Notes: generated by a model not told the origin, from the sequence alone. Shown: positions 44,402-54,093, counted from the first letter of the stretch. The stretch: DNA of 64,000 nucleotides from an uncultured Thalassolituus sp. (GCF_950066645.1 NZ_CATMFB010000004.1:1-64000); one strand, 5' to 3'. Program-made: numbers and translations.

Positions 44402-45624
44402 TCTTCGTCAATAAGATTGCTGCTCTGGCCGGTCATGTTCAGAGCAGCCTCCTGGCAGGCCTCCAGCTCTGCTTCCGAAATAGGCAGGGCATGCCAGGGA
44501 ATCGCATCGAGTTGCCCGGTGTCGCAGGCGATAACGGTGGCCAGAATCACGCCATAATCGCCCAGATGCTCAGTCAGGGCTGATGTCAGGTCCTTTTTGA
44601 GAGAGAGCCGGGCGCACACATCCGAAAGATCCGTGTCCATCATGGCATCCAGCAGAGAAAACAACCCCAGAGTAAAGGCCGTGTCGGCTTCCAGAGCCGG
44701 ATAGTGCAGGCTGATTTCGCGCGCCAGATGACCTCTGAACAGTGCCTGATACCTGAGAGCCTGCGGCTTGTCGGATAATTTTCCGAGCGCAAGTAACGAG
44801 GCCCAACTGCGGATTCTGTCGAGTCCGAGTTGCATTGTGGCACGGATCAGACTGGTGACGGTACGTCCGCCACTGAAGGCTGCAGAATTTGCCATCTGCA
44901 TGAGACGGAAGCTCAGCTGGGGGTCTTCACTGATGATACGGATGATGTCATCAATGTCCTGCTCCTGGTCATTGAGTGCCTTGAGGAGGCGCATTACCGC
45001 GATATGTGAGTCAGGTGTCCGCTTACCGTAGATAATCTGGGGCTTGCTGTAAAAATAACCCTGAAAGAGGGTGTAGCCCGCCGCTTTGGCAGCATTAAAG
45101 TCTTCGTAACTCTCTACTTTTTCTGCCAGCCAGATCAGGCCGGGGCGGTTAAATCGCTCAATCAGCATTGCTGCGTCTGTGCCGTCAGGCAAGCCCAATA
45201 AGTCGACTTTCACAATGTCAGCATAGGGCAGCCACTTTGCCTGAGTGGCGTCGCCAATGAAGTCGTCGACAGCGATCCGGTACCCCTTACTTTTCAGTTT
45301 CTTTACTGCGGCGGCATGCTCGTCGGAAAAAGGGATGTGTTCCAGCAGTTCAATTACCATCTGTTTAGGAGGGAGGGGCGGCGTCCGGGTGAGCCATTCC
45401 TGGGTGAAGTTGACGAACGCAGGAAGGCCGCCGGTGACTGCCTCCATACCCACTTCATGCAGCGCACCAATCACCACTTCCGTGGTCGCTTCGTTGCCAC
45501 TCTGCTGTTGCCATTGCAGGCTTTCAGAGGGCACGGGGCGGCACAATAGCTCGTAGGCAGTTACCCTGAGCGATTTGTCGAGGATGGGCTGTCGTGCGAG
45601 TAAGGGTAAGGAGTTGGCTGTCAT
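44380..45624 (-). CDS. EAL-HDOD signalling protein (degenerate EAL)
   Basis: A cytoplasmic signalling protein of 414 residues of the YuxH type. The first half (about 8-200) is an EAL domain, but the motif reads YELLCRP in place of E-A/V-L, so it is unlikely to hydrolyse cyclic-di-GMP. The later metal and catalytic stretches are altered too (IAVDDF, KVDLLG). The second half (about 205-395) is an HDOD domain with DPQLSFRLMQMANSAAFSGG and IRATMQLGLDRIRSWASLLA. Such proteins often control motility or surface attachment, which fits the neighbouring cheV. GAGAG precedes the ATG. Confidence 0.9.
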   Translation of the reverse strand: MTANSLPLLARQPILDKSLRVTAYELLCRPVPSESLQWQQQSGNEATTEVVIGALHEVGMEAVTGGLPAFVNFTQEWLTRTPPLPPKQMVIELLEHIPFSDEHAAAVKKLKSKGYRIAVDDFIGDATQAKWLPYADIVKVDLLGLPDGTDAAMLIERFNRPGLIWLAEKVESYEDFNAAKAAGYTLFQGYFYSKPQIIYGKRTPDSHIAVMRLLKALNDQEQDIDDIIRIISEDPQLSFRLMQMANSAAFSGGRTVTSLIRATMQLGLDRIRSWASLLALGKLSDKPQALRYQALFRGHLAREISLHYPALEADTAFTLGLFSLLDAMMDTDLSDVCARLSLKKDLTSALTEHLGDYGVILATVIACDTGQLDAIPWHALPISEAELEACQEAALNMTGQSSNLIDEDQAAGKA

Positions 45625-45725
45625 TCTTATCTCTCTCTGCTACCAATGAGTGTAGACGGCATTTTCATCTGCGTTTCTGCTGGTCTTGTCTACACTGTCT
45701 TGAGAAGGTTATTCCGGAGTAAGTT

Positions 45726-46670
45726 ATGACAGGTGTGCTGAGCACAGTGGATGCCCGTACCCAGCTGGTGGGTCAGAACCGGCTGGAGCTTTTGCTGTTT
45801 CACCTCGGGGGTTCGCAGTATTTCGCGATCAATGTTTTCAAGGTCCAGGAAGTGATGCGTCTTCCGCACCTGACCAAGCTGCCTGATTGTCACCCGACCG
45901 TCAGAGGAGTGTGTCATGTGCGTGGTCACTCGGTTCCGGTTGTGGATCTGAGGCAGGCGATCCGGATGGGTAAGCTGGGGGTTGATGATGAGGAAGCCAA
46001 CATCATCGTAACGGAATACAACATGACGGTTCAGGCGTTCCTGGTTGGCGGTGTCGATCGTATCGTCAACATGAACTGGAGTGAGATTCTCCCACCTCCG
46101 GGCGGTGCCGGTCGCCAGCACTACCTTACGGCTATTACCCGTATTGATGACAGAATCGTTGAAATCATCGACGTTGAGAAAGTACTCGCCGAAATTTCTC
46201 CATACAACATGCAGCTTGAAGACGATGCTTTCGATCGTCCTCTGCTTGATCGGGTTGCAGGCAAAAAGATCCTTATTGTTGATGATTCGAGCGTTGCACT
46301 CGGTCAGATGAAGCAGGTTCTTAACCCGATGGGTCTTGAAGTGATTGAGGCTCACAATGGTCTGGAGGCCTACCAACTGCTGATGCACTGGAAGGCGGAA
46401 GGTATGAACATTGACGAGGAACTCGTCATGGTGATTACCGATGCAGAAATGCCTGAGATGGACGGTTATATGTTAACCACTGAAATCCGTCGCGACCCTG
46501 AGTTGAAAGACATCCATGTGGTTCTGCACACGTCATTGTCCGGAAACTTTAACAAGGCAATGGTGGAAAAGGTGGGGTGTAATGGCTTCCTGTCGAAATT
46601 CAAACCGCACAGCCTTGCTGAAGAAGTTCAGCGAATCATCCGCGAAAAACTCGATGGCCCTTCTGCCTGA
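45726..46670 (+). CDS. cheV: Chemotaxis protein CheV
   Basis: A CheW-receiver fusion of 314 residues. The CheW domain (about 15-160) couples receptors to CheA, with YFAINVFKVQEVMRLPHLTK and VCHVRGHSVPVVDLRQAI. The receiver domain (about 180-305) has the acidic pair in ILIVDDSSVAL, the phosphorylated Asp near residue 239 in ITDAEMPEMDGYML, and the Lys in GFLSKF. CheV is thought to adapt signalling through its phosphorylation. CCGGAG precedes the ATG. It lies in a signalling neighbourhood with an EAL-HDOD protein and a CheZ-like protein. Confidence 0.95.
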   Translation: MTGVLSTVDARTQLVGQNRLELLLFHLGGSQYFAINVFKVQEVMRLPHLTKLPDCHPTVRGVCHVRGHSVPVVDLRQAIRMGKLGVDDEEANIIVTEYNMTVQAFLVGGVDRIVNMNWSEILPPPGGAGRQHYLTAITRIDDRIVEIIDVEKVLAEISPYNMQLEDDAFDRPLLDRVAGKKILIVDDSSVALGQMKQVLNPMGLEVIEAHNGLEAYQLLMHWKAEGMNIDEELVMVITDAEMPEMDGYMLTTEIRRDPELKDIHVVLHTSLSGNFNKAMVEKVGCNGFLSKFKPHSLAEEVQRIIREKLDGPSA

Positions 46671-46719
46671 CAACCACTGACAGACACAGGTATCATCCGG
46701 ATAACCCGGAGGATACCTC

Positions 46720-47517
46720 ATGCTTATTTCCCGCCTTTTTATTTACCCGATTAAGTCGTGCGCCGGCGTTGAAGTGCAGGCGCTTCATTTTGACCACAAC
46801 GGCCCGGTTGGTGATCGTCGCTTTCTGATTATTACGCCGGATGGTCGTTTCGTCACCCAGAGAGAGCTACCCGCAATGGCTCGTATACAGCCAGCACTGG
46901 AGCCCGGACGCCTGCGCCTTCAGGCCAGCGGAGCTGATGATTTCGAAGTTGAATTACCTGCAGTGGGCGAGAGACGTCGGGTCCAGGTCTGGGGTTCGTC
47001 TCCGGAAGGTATTGATTGTGGCGATGCGGCGGCTGACTGGCTGAATGCGGTACTGGGTATTACCTGCCGCCTGGTGCAGCTGCCGGAAGATAATGACCGG
47101 ATAGCGGATCGTGATTACGTCGAAGAGGACGTACATGTTGGCTATGCCGACGGATTCCCCTTGCTGGTGATCAATGACGCCAGTATCCGTGCTCTGTCCG
47201 AGGCATCGGGGCTGGACGTGGATGTCCGCCGGTTTCGTCCGAACATTGTCGTGCAGGGAGAGTCTGATGCATTTGCAGAGCTAGGGTGGGCAGGGGTAAC
47301 GACTTCCCGTGAGGAAGTAATCCGCTTCGTAAAACCCTGCGAGCGCTGTGTTATTCCGACGCGGAACCCGGACAGCCTGGAAAGAACGCCGGAAGTGACG
47401 CGCGCTCTGGCAACGTTATGCCGGCCTGCAGATAAGATAATTTTCGGTCAGAACGCGGTGTTCAGTGGTCGCCAACTGGATGTTGGCGAACAGCTTGAAG
47501 TGTTGAAGCCTGTTTAA
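46720..47517 (+). CDS. MOSC-domain molybdenum-cofactor protein (YcbX-like)
   Basis: A 265-residue protein with an N-terminal MOSC-N beta-barrel (LFIYPIKSCAGVEVQAL, PVGDRRFLIITPDGRFVTQR) and a C-terminal MOSC domain (FRPNIVVQGE, VKPCERCVIPT). The Cys of KPCERC is placed where mARC/YcbX enzymes bind molybdenum. YcbX reduces N-hydroxylated compounds in E. coli. The ferredoxin domain that E. coli YcbX carries at its C-terminus is missing here, so an external electron donor would be needed. GGAGG precedes the ATG. The end overlaps the CheZ-like gene by 4 bases. Confidence 0.9.
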   Translation: MLISRLFIYPIKSCAGVEVQALHFDHNGPVGDRRFLIITPDGRFVTQRELPAMARIQPALEPGRLRLQASGADDFEVELPAVGERRRVQVWGSSPEGIDCGDAAADWLNAVLGITCRLVQLPEDNDRIADRDYVEEDVHVGYADGFPLLVINDASIRALSEASGLDVDVRRFRPNIVVQGESDAFAELGWAGVTTSREEVIRFVKPCERCVIPTRNPDSLERTPEVTRALATLCRPADKIIFGQNAVFSGRQLDVGEQLEVLKPV

Positions 47518-48107
47518 AAAAGCTCGATATCGTCATCGGTACCAAAGCTGTCGTTGTCGCCTTTGGTAAAGTGATGGTGATAGATCTGCAGTGCTTCTGC
47601 AATCGACTGGCCGGCCAGGATGTGCTCAAACATGATGCGTTCGGCTTCCATCGTGTAGTTGGCTTTGATTTTATCCTGAAGTTCTTTCCAGCTATCCACT
47701 TTATAGCGGGTGCCCGGATCTGAGATCAGGTGCCCCATAAATTCCAGGCTCTCACCGACATGCTCCATACGCTGCGACAGGCGATCAAAGAACTGGAAGG
47801 CGACGACCGCTTTCCCGATCTCCTGATGGATCAGTACGGCGGCGTCTTTGATCTCTTGTGGGGTGTCAGCACCAGCATGGTCGAAGTGGTTGAGCAGCAT
47901 GGAAGTGCTACCCGCGATACGCGTAAAACTGTTGGTCAGCGTATCGACTGACTCATTGCCGTCTTTCATTGAGGTGTCTATCTGAGCAACCGCCAGTGCC
48001 AGCATGGTCAGGGTCTCGCTTATCTGACTCCAGTTAAGCTGCTCTTGTCGTGCCGGGTCATTGCTGCTGAGGTGACCACTCAGTGAGTGTCTCTGGGGCT
48101 GGGTCAT
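47514..48107 (-). CDS. CheZ-like phosphatase candidate
   Basis: A 197-residue all-helical soluble protein. The central helix reads VVAFQFFDRLSQRMEHV and contains D108-xxx-Q112, the acid and amide pair that CheZ uses to dephosphorylate CheY (FQDLTGQ in E. coli). The protein is close to CheZ in length and ends in an acidic tail (DSFGTDDDIELF), somewhat like CheZ's C-terminal CheY-binding tail. Overall similarity is weak, so this is a candidate and not an assignment. It lies convergent to the MOSC gene and near cheV. AAAGGTAA precedes the ATG. Confidence 0.65.
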   Translation of the reverse strand: MTQPQRHSLSGHLSSNDPARQEQLNWSQISETLTMLALAVAQIDTSMKDGNESVDTLTNSFTRIAGSTSMLLNHFDHAGADTPQEIKDAAVLIHQEIGKAVVAFQFFDRLSQRMEHVGESLEFMGHLISDPGTRYKVDSWKELQDKIKANYTMEAERIMFEHILAGQSIAEALQIYHHHFTKGDNDSFGTDDDIELF

Positions 48108-48169
48108 AGGAGTTACCTTTTATTGTGCTCCCTTCAGCATAGAACAAGCCGGCCCGGCTGCCACAGGTA

Positions 48170-49045
48170 TTACGCCCCCAGGTCTGATTGCAACCTTAAC
48201 AGCAGGGCAGAAGTGTCTTTCTGACCATGACCACTCGCCTCCAGTTCGGCGTAGTATTCGTCCACGAGGCGGGCAACCGGGATCTCAGTGCCGGATTCTT
48301 CAGCCTGTCTGAGGCAGATCTGTAGGTCTTTATGCATCAGGGATACAGCAAACCCATGGTCGTATTTCCCCTGAATCATGGTGCTGTGTCGGTTGCTCAT
48401 CTGCCAGCTACCGGCGGCGCCCTGACTCAGGAGTGCCATCACTTTGGTTGTGTCCAGGCCGTTTTTCTCTGCAAAGTTAACTCCCTCAGCGAGGGATTGT
48501 ATAAGTCCTGCAACACAAATCTGATTAACCATCTTTGTTTTCTGCCCGGCGCCAGGAGGCCCCATACGTTCAAACGCACGGGTGTAGGGCTTACATAGCT
48601 CAGAAACGCGGGTGGTGACCTTCTCATCACAGCCTGCCATGAGTGTTAATTGTCCGCTTTGCGCACCCTGCTGGCCGCCTGACACCGGAATGTCACAGAA
48701 ATGGCACTCATATTTCCGGGCAGTTTTGGCCATTTCTTCGGCAAGGGAGGAAGACGTCGTGGAGTGATCGATAATTACGGCACCTGGTTTCAGATTTTTA
48801 ATTATACCGTTATCTATCAGCCACTCTCTGACATCAGAATCTTTGCTGACGCAGAGTATGACAGCGTCGGTGTCTTCAGGAAGAGGGCTCCCGGCAGGGA
48901 GTTCTGTGCCGGGGTTTTCGCTCAGCCACTGGTGTGTTTTTTCCGGGCTACGGTTATGTACGGTCAAAGAGTGCCCGGCTGTTGCGAGGTGTGCGGCCAT
49001 CGGGGCTCCCATGTTTCCCAGCCCGATGAATACGATGTTTGCCAT
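48170..49045 (-). CDS. NAD(P)-dependent beta-hydroxyacid dehydrogenase
   Basis: A 291-residue oxidoreductase of the 3-hydroxyisobutyrate / tartronate semialdehyde reductase family. The Rossmann motif is FIGLGNMGAPMAAHL, and HNRSPEK suggests an Arg binding NADP phosphate. The substrate motif is DIPVSGGQQGAQSGQLTLMAG. The catalytic Lys lies in GAGQKTKMVNQ. The C-terminal helical domain ends DTSALLLRLQSD. The substrate cannot be assigned from this alone. GGGA precedes the ATG. A terminator lies upstream that belongs to gltA. Confidence 0.9.
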   Translation of the reverse strand: MANIVFIGLGNMGAPMAAHLATAGHSLTVHNRSPEKTHQWLSENPGTELPAGSPLPEDTDAVILCVSKDSDVREWLIDNGIIKNLKPGAVIIDHSTTSSSLAEEMAKTARKYECHFCDIPVSGGQQGAQSGQLTLMAGCDEKVTTRVSELCKPYTRAFERMGPPGAGQKTKMVNQICVAGLIQSLAEGVNFAEKNGLDTTKVMALLSQGAAGSWQMSNRHSTMIQGKYDHGFAVSLMHKDLQICLRQAEESGTEIPVARLVDEYYAELEASGHGQKDTSALLLRLQSDLGA

Positions 49046-49070
49046 GGTGATCCCTTGTTTTTGTGAGGCA

Positions 49071-49100
49071 AAAAAAAGCCGCTGAAGGTCAGCGGCTTTT
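49071..49100 (-). terminator. Terminator of gltA
   Basis: On the minus strand GCCGCTGA pairs with TCAGCGGC around a 3-base loop and is followed by seven T. It lies 17 bases past the gltA stop. Confidence 0.9.
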
Positions 49101-49116
49101 CTGTTTACCCGGCGTC

Positions 49117-50394
49117 TCAGCCTGGGTAGTCGCGCTTGTCGTAGCCAGTGTAAAGCTGACGTGGACGACCGATGCGGTAATCGGAGCTGATCATTTCGTT
49201 CCAGTGCGCGATCCAGCCAGGAGTACGGCCGGTAGCAAAGATAACGGTGAACATTTCAGTCGGAATACCGATCGCTTTCAGAATGATGCCTGAGTAGAAG
49301 TCTACGTTCGGGTACAGGCCACGCTTCACGAAGTACTCGTCTTCGGTAGCGATCTTCTCAAGCTTCATAGCGATCTTCAGCAGCGGATCGTCTTCCATGC
49401 CCAGCTCAGCCAGAACTTCGTCACAGGTCTGCTTCATCACACGTGCGCGTGGATCGAAGTTTTTGTAAACGCGGTGACCGAAGCCCATCAGACGGAACGG
49501 ATCTTCTTTGTCTTTTGCTTTTGCAATGAAGGTGTCGATGTTGGACTCATCACCGATTTCGTTCAGCATTTTCAGTACGGCTTCGTTAGCGCCACCGTGA
49601 GCAGGACCCCACAGTGCAGCAATGCCGGAAGCGATACAGGCGAATGGGTTAGCGCCGGTTGAACCTGCCAGACGAACAGTTGAAGTCGAAGCATTCTGCT
49701 CGTGGTCAGCGTGCAGCAGGAAGATGCGGTCCATGGCTTTGGCCAGTACCGGGCTTACCTTTTTCTCTTCACATGGTGTGTTGAACATCATGTGCAGGAA
49801 GTTTTCTGCGTAGCTCAGGTCGTTACGCGGGTACATAAACGGCTGGCCGATGCTGTACTTGTAAACCATTGCTGCGAGGGTTGGCATCTTCGCGATCAGA
49901 CGATGTGCAGATACCATGCGGGAATGCTCGTCATGGATATCCAGAGAATCGTGGTAGAACGCAGACAGAGCGCCAACAACACCGCACATTACCGCCATAG
50001 GGTGTGCGTCGCGGCGGAAGCCGTTGAAGAAGTGGCTCAGCTGCTCATGAACCATAGTGTGGTTCTTGATGGTGCTGACAAACGTTTCTTTCTGCTCTGC
50101 ATCTGGCAGCTCGCCGTGCAGCAGCAGGTAGCAGGTTTCCAGGTAGTCTGACTTCTCAGCCAGCTGTTCGATTGGGTAGCCACGGTGCAGCAGTACACCC
50201 GCGCCGCCATCGATATAAGTGATTTTCGACTCGGTAGCAGCGGTGGAAACAAAGCCAGGGTCGTAAGTAAACAGGCCTTTGCCAGTGAGACTGCGAACGT
50301 CAACGACATCTGGTCCTACGGTGCCTTCATATACCGGAAGTTCCAGTGTTTCTTCGATGCCATCAACTTTCAGTGTTGCTTTTTTGTCAGCCAT
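49117..50394 (-). CDS. gltA: Citrate synthase (type II)
   Basis: The first TCA-cycle enzyme, condensing oxaloacetate and acetyl-CoA, 425 residues and typical of the NADH-sensitive hexameric type. Motifs: [33 protein letters not shown] with catalytic His, and [17 protein letters not shown] with the second His. The catalytic Asp lies in [15 protein letters not shown] is well placed before the ATG. It is divergent from sdhC across a 450-base region, the usual gltA-sdh arrangement. Confidence 0.97.
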   Translation of the reverse strand: MADKKATLKVDGIEETLELPVYEGTVGPDVVDVRSLTGKGLFTYDPGFVSTAATESKITYIDGGAGVLLHRGYPIEQLAEKSDYLETCYLLLHGELPDAEQKETFVSTIKNHTMVHEQLSHFFNGFRRDAHPMAVMCGVVGALSAFYHDSLDIHDEHSRMVSAHRLIAKMPTLAAMVYKYSIGQPFMYPRNDLSYAENFLHMMFNTPCEEKKVSPVLAKAMDRIFLLHADHEQNASTSTVRLAGSTGANPFACIASGIAALWGPAHGGANEAVLKMLNEIGDESNIDTFIAKAKDKEDPFRLMGFGHRVYKNFDPRARVMKQTCDEVLAELGMEDDPLLKIAMKLEKIATEDEYFVKRGLYPNVDFYSGIILKAIGIPTEMFTVIFATGRTPGWIAHWNEMISSDYRIGRPRQLYTGYDKRDYPG

Positions 50395-50699
50395 GGATAG
50401 GCCTCCTGCTATCTGATTAATACCCTAAAGCACCCGATTTAAGGCGCTTCAACTTCCCGTTTGCGGCATGTGACGCCGCTGCGGTGTCCTGTGCTTTCTG
50501 GGCCTGCGGACACTGCAGGAAGAACTCTACTTAAGGTGTTACCCCCAAACAAAGGGGCACAACTATAAGTGGTGAACCGGGATTGTCAATTGCCGGCAGG
50601 CAGAGGACGAGCAGTTCGTGGTAGTCAAGTATAGATGGTTCTCATTGTAAGCCGTGTTCGCCAAAGGTCGAAAACACGCTGTCTGGAGCGTCGCGCCAT

Positions 50700-50728
50700 T
50701 TGTAAATCAGTGTCGCGGTGCTTATAAT
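50700..50728 (+). promoter_or_regulatory. Promoter of the sdh operon
   Basis: A -35 TTGTAA (50700-50705), 17-base spacer and perfect -10 TATAAT (50723-50728), about 115 bases before sdhC. The leader then carries two near-identical decamers one helical turn apart (ACTTGTGCAA at 50744 and ACTTGTACAA at 50755). The second is half of the perfect palindrome ACTTGTACAAGT (50755-50766). A repressor bound there would sit just after the start site. Confidence 0.72.
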
Positions 50729-50754
50729 TTGTCGCGGCCTTAAACTTGTGCAAA

Positions 50755-50766
50755 ACTTGTACAAGT
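50755..50766. promoter_or_regulatory. 12-bp perfect palindrome, candidate operator
   Basis: ACTTGTACAAGT, a perfect palindrome roughly 20 bases downstream of the predicted sdh transcription start. A partial copy lies 11 bases to the left. I do not recognise the regulator it would bind. Confidence 0.45.
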
Positions 50767-50844
50767 GGCGGGCAACCTTCTTGAGCCTGTGCTTGGCCCC
50801 GCAACGACGGGATCACCGAGCCGATTAGAGAGTGTAATAGAGCC

Positions 50845-51219
50845 GTGAATAGCAATAGACCTAAAAATCTGGATCTGACTACTATTGAGCTCCCACTTCC
50901 CGCTAAGGCGTCCATTCTGCACCGTATTTCCGGTTTTGCCCTGTTTTTTGCTGTTGCTTTTATGCTCTACGCACTGGGTACTTCACTGGAATCTGAACAG
51001 TCTTTCGCTGAACTGAAAGACGTGCTGAATAGTGGCCTGGCAAAATTCATCACCTGGGGCATTCTGTCTGCACTGGGTTACCACGTGGTAGCGGGCGTTA
51101 AGCACCTGCTGATGGATATGGGAATTGGTGAAACCAAAGAAACCGGACGCGTGGGCGCCATGATCACTCTGATCGCTGGTGTTGTCGTCATCGTTCTGGC
51201 GGGAGTTTGGGTATGGTAA
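50845..51219 (+). CDS. sdhC: Succinate dehydrogenase cytochrome b556 subunit
   Basis: A 124-residue membrane anchor of complex II. Three spans are visible (about 33-55, 66-90 and 102-124). The haem-binding His is in SALGYHVVAGVKHLLMDMG. The N-terminus reads RPKNLDLTTIELPLPAKASI, followed by HRISG, as in the family. It starts with GTG and has only a weak ribosome-binding site. The stop overlaps sdhD by 7 bases. First gene of sdhCDAB. Confidence 0.95.
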   Translation: MNSNRPKNLDLTTIELPLPAKASILHRISGFALFFAVAFMLYALGTSLESEQSFAELKDVLNSGLAKFITWGILSALGYHVVAGVKHLLMDMGIGETKETGRVGAMITLIAGVVVIVLAGVWVW

Positions 51220-51563
51220 GCAGCGTAACTAACTTTGGCCGTAATGGCCTCTACGACTGGGTGATCCAGCGTCTGTCTGCGGTGATTCTCGCCGTTTACA
51301 CTCTGTTCCTGGTGGGCTTTGTCATCGCCACCCCGGACATGACTTACGCTCAGTGGCACGGCCTGTTTTCACAGACCTGGATGAAAGTGTTCAGCATCGC
51401 TTCACTGATCTCCATCTGTGCGCACGCCTGGGTCGGTATGTGGACTATCTCCACTGACTACCTGACCAAGTCTGCCGTTCTCCGTTTCGCGTTCCAGCTG
51501 GTATGTGCAGTGTTTCTGTTCACTTACCTGGTCTGGGGCATTGATATCCTCTGGGGTGTGTAA
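51213..51563 (+). CDS. sdhD: Succinate dehydrogenase hydrophobic anchor subunit
   Basis: The second membrane anchor of complex II, about 116 residues with three spans. The ATG at 51213 overlaps the sdhC end; an upstream TTG two codons earlier is less likely. The family features are the start GLYDWVIQRLSAVILAVYTL and the haem/quinone-site stretch AHAWVGMWTISTDYL. It is separated from sdhA by 3 bases. Confidence 0.94.
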   Translation: MVSSVTNFGRNGLYDWVIQRLSAVILAVYTLFLVGFVIATPDMTYAQWHGLFSQTWMKVFSIASLISICAHAWVGMWTISTDYLTKSAVLRFAFQLVCAVFLFTYLVWGIDILWGV

Positions 51564-51566
51564 GTC

Positions 51567-53339
51567 ATGAGCAAAATCAGAACTATGCCATTTGATGCCA
51601 TCGTAGTTGGTGGCGGTGGTGCTGGTATGCGTGCTGCGCTGCAGCTGACCGAAGCCGGTATCAAAACTGCGTGTGTGACTAAGGTTTTCCCGACCCGTTC
51701 TCATACCGTATCTGCTCAGGGTGGTATCACCTGTGCAATCGCCTCTGCTGATCCGAATGACGATTGGCGCTGGCACATGTACGACACTGTAAAGGGTTCC
51801 GATTACATCGGTGACCAGGACGCCATTGAATATATGTGTTCTGTAGGCCCGCAGGCTGTTTTCGAGCTCGAACACATGGGTCTGCCGTTCTCCCGTACCG
51901 AAGAAGGCCGTATTTATCAGCGTCCTTTCGGTGGTCAGTCAAAGGGTCCGGACAACCCGACTCAGGCCGCTCGTACCTGTGCTGCTGCTGACCGTACCGG
52001 TCACGCGCTGCTGCACGCTCTGTACCAGGGCAACCTGAAAGGCGGTACTACCTTCCTGAATGAGTGGTATGCCGTTGATCTGGTGACCAACAAAAACGGT
52101 CAGGTAGCTGGTGTTATCGCGATTGATATCGAATCCGGTGAAACCGTATATATCCGTGCCAAAGCAACCGTTCTTGCGACCGGTGGTGCAGGCCGTATTT
52201 ATCAGTCTACGACTAACGCACTGATCAACACTGGTGACGGTGTTGGTATGGCTGCGCGTATCGGTGTTCCTCTGCAGGACATGGAAATGTGGCAGTTCCA
52301 CCCAACAGGTATTGCGGGTGCCGGTGTACTGGTAACCGAAGGCTGTCGTGGTGAAGGTGGATACCTCATCAACTCTGAAGGCGAGCGCTTCATGGAGCGT
52401 TATGCTCCTAACGCGAAAGACCTTGCAGGTCGTGACGTTGTTGCCCGTGCGATGGTTATGGAAATTCTGGAAGGCCGTGGTGTGGGTCCGAACAAAGACC
52501 ACGTTCTGCTGAAGCTCGATCACCTGGGTGAAGAAACTCTTAACCTGCGTCTGCCAGGTATCTGTGAACTGTCTAAGACATTCGCAGCAACTGACCCGGT
52601 AAAAGAGCCAGTGCCAGTAGTTCCGACCTGTCACTACATGATGGGTGGTATCCCGACCAATATTGGTGGTCAGGCGCTGACTGTGGACGCAGACGGTAAC
52701 GACAAAGTCATTGAAGGCCTCTACGCCGCCGGTGAAATTGCGTGTGTATCCGTACACGGTGCAAACCGCCTTGGTGGTAACTCTCTGCTTGACCTGGTTG
52801 TCTTTGGTCGTGCAGTGGGTCTGCAGGTTGAGAAAAGCTTCTCTGAAGGCTTCGACTTCGTTGAGCCGACTGACGCCGACATTGAGCGCGCAATGGGTCG
52901 TCTGAATCGCCTGAACACAACAACAGCGGGTGAGTCTGTTGCCGCTGTTCGTGCAGATCTGCAGAAAACCATGCAGCTTTACTTCGGTGTATTCCGTGAC
53001 GGTGAAGCGATGGAAAAAGGTCTCGGCCTGCTCAAAGAAATCGGCGAACGTGTTAAGAACACTGCGCTGGATGACAAGAGCGGCGCATTCAACACAGCAC
53101 GTATTGAAGCGCTCGAGCTTGATAACCTGTACGAAACCGCTCTGGCAACCGCTGTGGCTGCGATTGAGCGTAAAGAGTCCCGTGGTGCTCACGCCCGTAA
53201 TGACTTTACTGAGCGTGATGATGAGAACTGGCTGTGCCACTCTCTGTACTTCCCGGAAACCAAGACCATCGGCAAGCGCGCAGTTAACTTTGCGCCGAAG
53301 ACTGTAGAAGCCTTCCCGCCGAAGATTCGTACCTATTAA
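51567..53339 (+). CDS. sdhA: Succinate dehydrogenase flavoprotein subunit
   Basis: The catalytic subunit of complex II, 590 residues, oxidising succinate to fumarate with covalent FAD. The FAD fold is [19 protein letters not shown]. The FAD-linking His lies in [13 protein letters not shown]. The substrate motif is [13 protein letters not shown] and the active-site Arg lies in [18 protein letters not shown]. All fit the family at full length. A 433-codon frame on the opposite strand is a shadow. Codon use is strongly biased, as expected of a highly expressed gene. Confidence 0.98.
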   Translation: MSKIRTMPFDAIVVGGGGAGMRAALQLTEAGIKTACVTKVFPTRSHTVSAQGGITCAIASADPNDDWRWHMYDTVKGSDYIGDQDAIEYMCSVGPQAVFELEHMGLPFSRTEEGRIYQRPFGGQSKGPDNPTQAARTCAAADRTGHALLHALYQGNLKGGTTFLNEWYAVDLVTNKNGQVAGVIAIDIESGETVYIRAKATVLATGGAGRIYQSTTNALINTGDGVGMAARIGVPLQDMEMWQFHPTGIAGAGVLVTEGCRGEGGYLINSEGERFMERYAPNAKDLAGRDVVARAMVMEILEGRGVGPNKDHVLLKLDHLGEETLNLRLPGICELSKTFAATDPVKEPVPVVPTCHYMMGGIPTNIGGQALTVDADGNDKVIEGLYAAGEIACVSVHGANRLGGNSLLDLVVFGRAVGLQVEKSFSEGFDFVEPTDADIERAMGRLNRLNTTTAGESVAAVRADLQKTMQLYFGVFRDGEAMEKGLGLLKEIGERVKNTALDDKSGAFNTARIEALELDNLYETALATAVAAIERKESRGAHARNDFTERDDENWLCHSLYFPETKTIGKRAVNFAPKTVEAFPPKIRTY

Positions 53340-53354
53340 TAGGGGAGCGTTGAT

Positions 53355-54065
53355 ATGTTAGTAAGTATTTATCGTTACAACCCTGAGAAGGACGAAGCGC
53401 CGTACATGCAGGATTACGACATCACTATCCCAGGTGGTAAAGATGTGATGATTCTGGACGTACTGGCTCTGGTGAAAGAACAGGATCCGACTCTGGCATA
53501 CCGCCGTTCATGTCGTGAGGGCGTTTGTGGCTCTGATGGCATGAACATCAACGGTAAGAACGGTCTGGCCTGTATCACTCCGATCTCGGAAGCAACCAAA
53601 GGCAAAATGGACAAGCTGGTTCTGCGCCCGCTGCCAGGCATGCCTGTTATCCGTGACCTGGTCATTGATATGAGCCTGTTCTATCAGCAGTATGAAAAGA
53701 TCAAGCCGTTCCTGCAGAACAATACTCCTGCGCCAGCCATCGAACGTCTTCAGACGCCTGAAGATCGTGAGAAACTGGATGGTCTGTACGAGTGTATTCT
53801 GTGTGCGTGCTGCTCGACCTCCTGTCCGTCATTCTGGTGGAATCCTGACAAGTTTGTCGGTCCTGCTGGTCTGCTGCAGGCTTACCGCTTCCTGGCAGAC
53901 AGCCGTGATACCGCAACTCAGGAACGTTTGGCAGGTTTGAGCGATCCGTTCTCTGTTTTCCGTTGCCGCGGAATCATGAACTGTGTCAATGTGTGCCCGA
54001 AGGGTCTGAACCCAACCCGCGCCATTGGCCACATCCGTAACATGCTGCTCACGCAGCAGGTATAA
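53355..54065 (+). CDS. sdhB: Succinate dehydrogenase iron-sulfur subunit
   Basis: 236 residues carrying the three clusters of complex II. The [2Fe-2S] ligands are in RRSCREGVCGSDGMNINGKN, the [4Fe-4S] in CILCACCSTSCPSFW and the [3Fe-4S] in CRGIMNCVNVCPKGLNP. It passes electrons from SdhA to the membrane quinone. AGGGGAG precedes the ATG, 15 bases after sdhA. A hairpin follows before sucA. Confidence 0.98.
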   Translation: MLVSIYRYNPEKDEAPYMQDYDITIPGGKDVMILDVLALVKEQDPTLAYRRSCREGVCGSDGMNINGKNGLACITPISEATKGKMDKLVLRPLPGMPVIRDLVIDMSLFYQQYEKIKPFLQNNTPAPAIERLQTPEDREKLDGLYECILCACCSTSCPSFWWNPDKFVGPAGLLQAYRFLADSRDTATQERLAGLSDPFSVFRCRGIMNCVNVCPKGLNPTRAIGHIRNMLLTQQV

Positions 54066-54093
54066 CGGATTCACCGCCGCCAGGTGGTATCAG

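Noticed and set aside
51939-53240. A 433-codon open frame opposite sdhA.
   Set aside because: It is a codon-bias shadow of sdhA. The composition (many Thr, Asn, Cys and Val) and lack of any family motif rule out a gene.
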